Positions 63,792 to 64,000 of a DNA stretch of 64,000 nucleotides are shown in pieces. The notes under the pieces were generated by a model that saw nothing but the letters and a program-made list of their open reading frames with translations, ran no database searches and had not been told where the DNA came from. Made by a program: the position numbers and the translations under genes. The DNA comes from Acidobacteriota bacterium. Lineage in GTDB: Bacteria > Acidobacteriota > Terriglobia > Bryobacterales > Bryobacteraceae. Numbering within the stretch: position 1 is the first letter of the stretch; each line of letters begins with the position of its first letter. The DNA lies in the NCBI GenBank assembly GCA_947470805.1, contig CANIVU010000022.1, forward strand, positions 22,808 to 86,807, written 5' to 3'.

Positions 63792-64000
63792 ATGGATCGG
63801 GAAGAGATTAACTGGATGGAATGCGAATAGATTCCAGGGAAGGTGTCGGGGAGGCCGATTGTCCGGGGGACGCGGATTCTGCCCGATGCTGTTGTGAATA
63901 GTTTCGATTTGGGTGAGAGTATCGCGGATTTGCAGGAAGGGTTTCCCTCGTTGACGGTGGCGCAGATCGAGCGGTTGATTGCATTTGCTGATACGCGCAG
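63792..64000 (+). pseudogene. DUF433 gene with an in-frame amber codon, cut by the window edge
   Basis: From the ATG at 63792 the frame reads twelve residues (MDREEINWMECE) and then TAG at 63828-63830. Past the stop, the same frame continues as a DUF433 domain: KVSGRPIVRGTRILPDAVV, then EGFPSLTVAQIERLIAFAD, and runs off the window. DUF433 proteins often act as antitoxins. Either the gene is broken by a nonsense change (with residues lost around it), or it really starts later, for example at the GTG at 63843. Only the edge is visible, so the downstream partner is unknown. Confidence 0.65.

Overview
The window looks like a GC-rich chromosome of an Acidobacteriota bacterium, most likely from the Solibacter/Bryobacter group. 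The signs are tandem VWFA-related acidobacterial proteins, three very large TonB-dependent receptor-like proteins with an N-terminal carboxypeptidase-regulatory domain, planctomycete/acidobacterial-type cytochrome c plus DUF1501/DUF1552 pairs, and small proteins typical of that group. This is inferred from family content; no rRNA or other phylogenetic marker is present, and I saw no tRNA, CRISPR array or transposase.

Layout. 0-3 kb: MacB-type permease and TolC-like outer membrane protein. 3-6.3 kb: kdsB-pyrG-kdsA, an overlapping operon for CMP-Kdo (LPS core). 6.3-8.5 kb: two tandem VWFA proteins and a 68-residue microprotein. 8.5-11 kb: SIS-domain sugar isomerase with an MFS transporter, and a lone HicB. 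11.2-16.8 kb: tightly packed operon of a HemW-like radical SAM protein, a flavin-dependent-halogenase-like protein, a hotdog thioesterase, a PaaK-like adenylate-forming ligase and a Kef-type antiporter; this is the best candidate for an undescribed small-molecule pathway. 16.9-18.8 kb: TPR protein and SDR. 18.9-27 kb: two unusual exported proteins combining ankyrin repeats, a haem motif and a cyclase-like toroid, flanking a DUF1553/DUF1501 pair and a VOC protein. 27-35 kb: PQQ-like propeller protein, Tat-exported PLP aminotransferase, TonB receptor-like protein, LolA-like/TlpA fusion. 35-43 kb: two more TonB receptor-like proteins, small redox protein. 43-46.4 kb: a decayed signalling gene and an esterase / SUMF1-fold / beta-helix operon. 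46.5-51.3 kb: thioesterase and the DUF1592/DUF1552 pair. 51.3-52.1 kb: repeats and a decayed BrnT-type toxin-antitoxin pair. 52-56 kb: enolase-superfamily, Gfo/Idh/MocA and DUF362 genes. 56-61 kb: a sorbosone-dehydrogenase-like / seven-haem cytochrome / cupin / GNAT operon and a SulP-carbonic anhydrase pair. 61-64 kb: an exported hypothetical protein, ParDE and a broken DUF433 gene.

Two whole-window patterns stand out. First, base composition flips: to about 43 kb the + strand is C-rich over G whatever the gene direction, and from about 46 kb it is G-rich over C, as expected at a replication-origin-like (or inversion) boundary. Second, a family of intergenic palindromes and a 13-base word built on GGGGACA/TGTCCCC recurs and in one case replaces the 5' end of a toxin gene.
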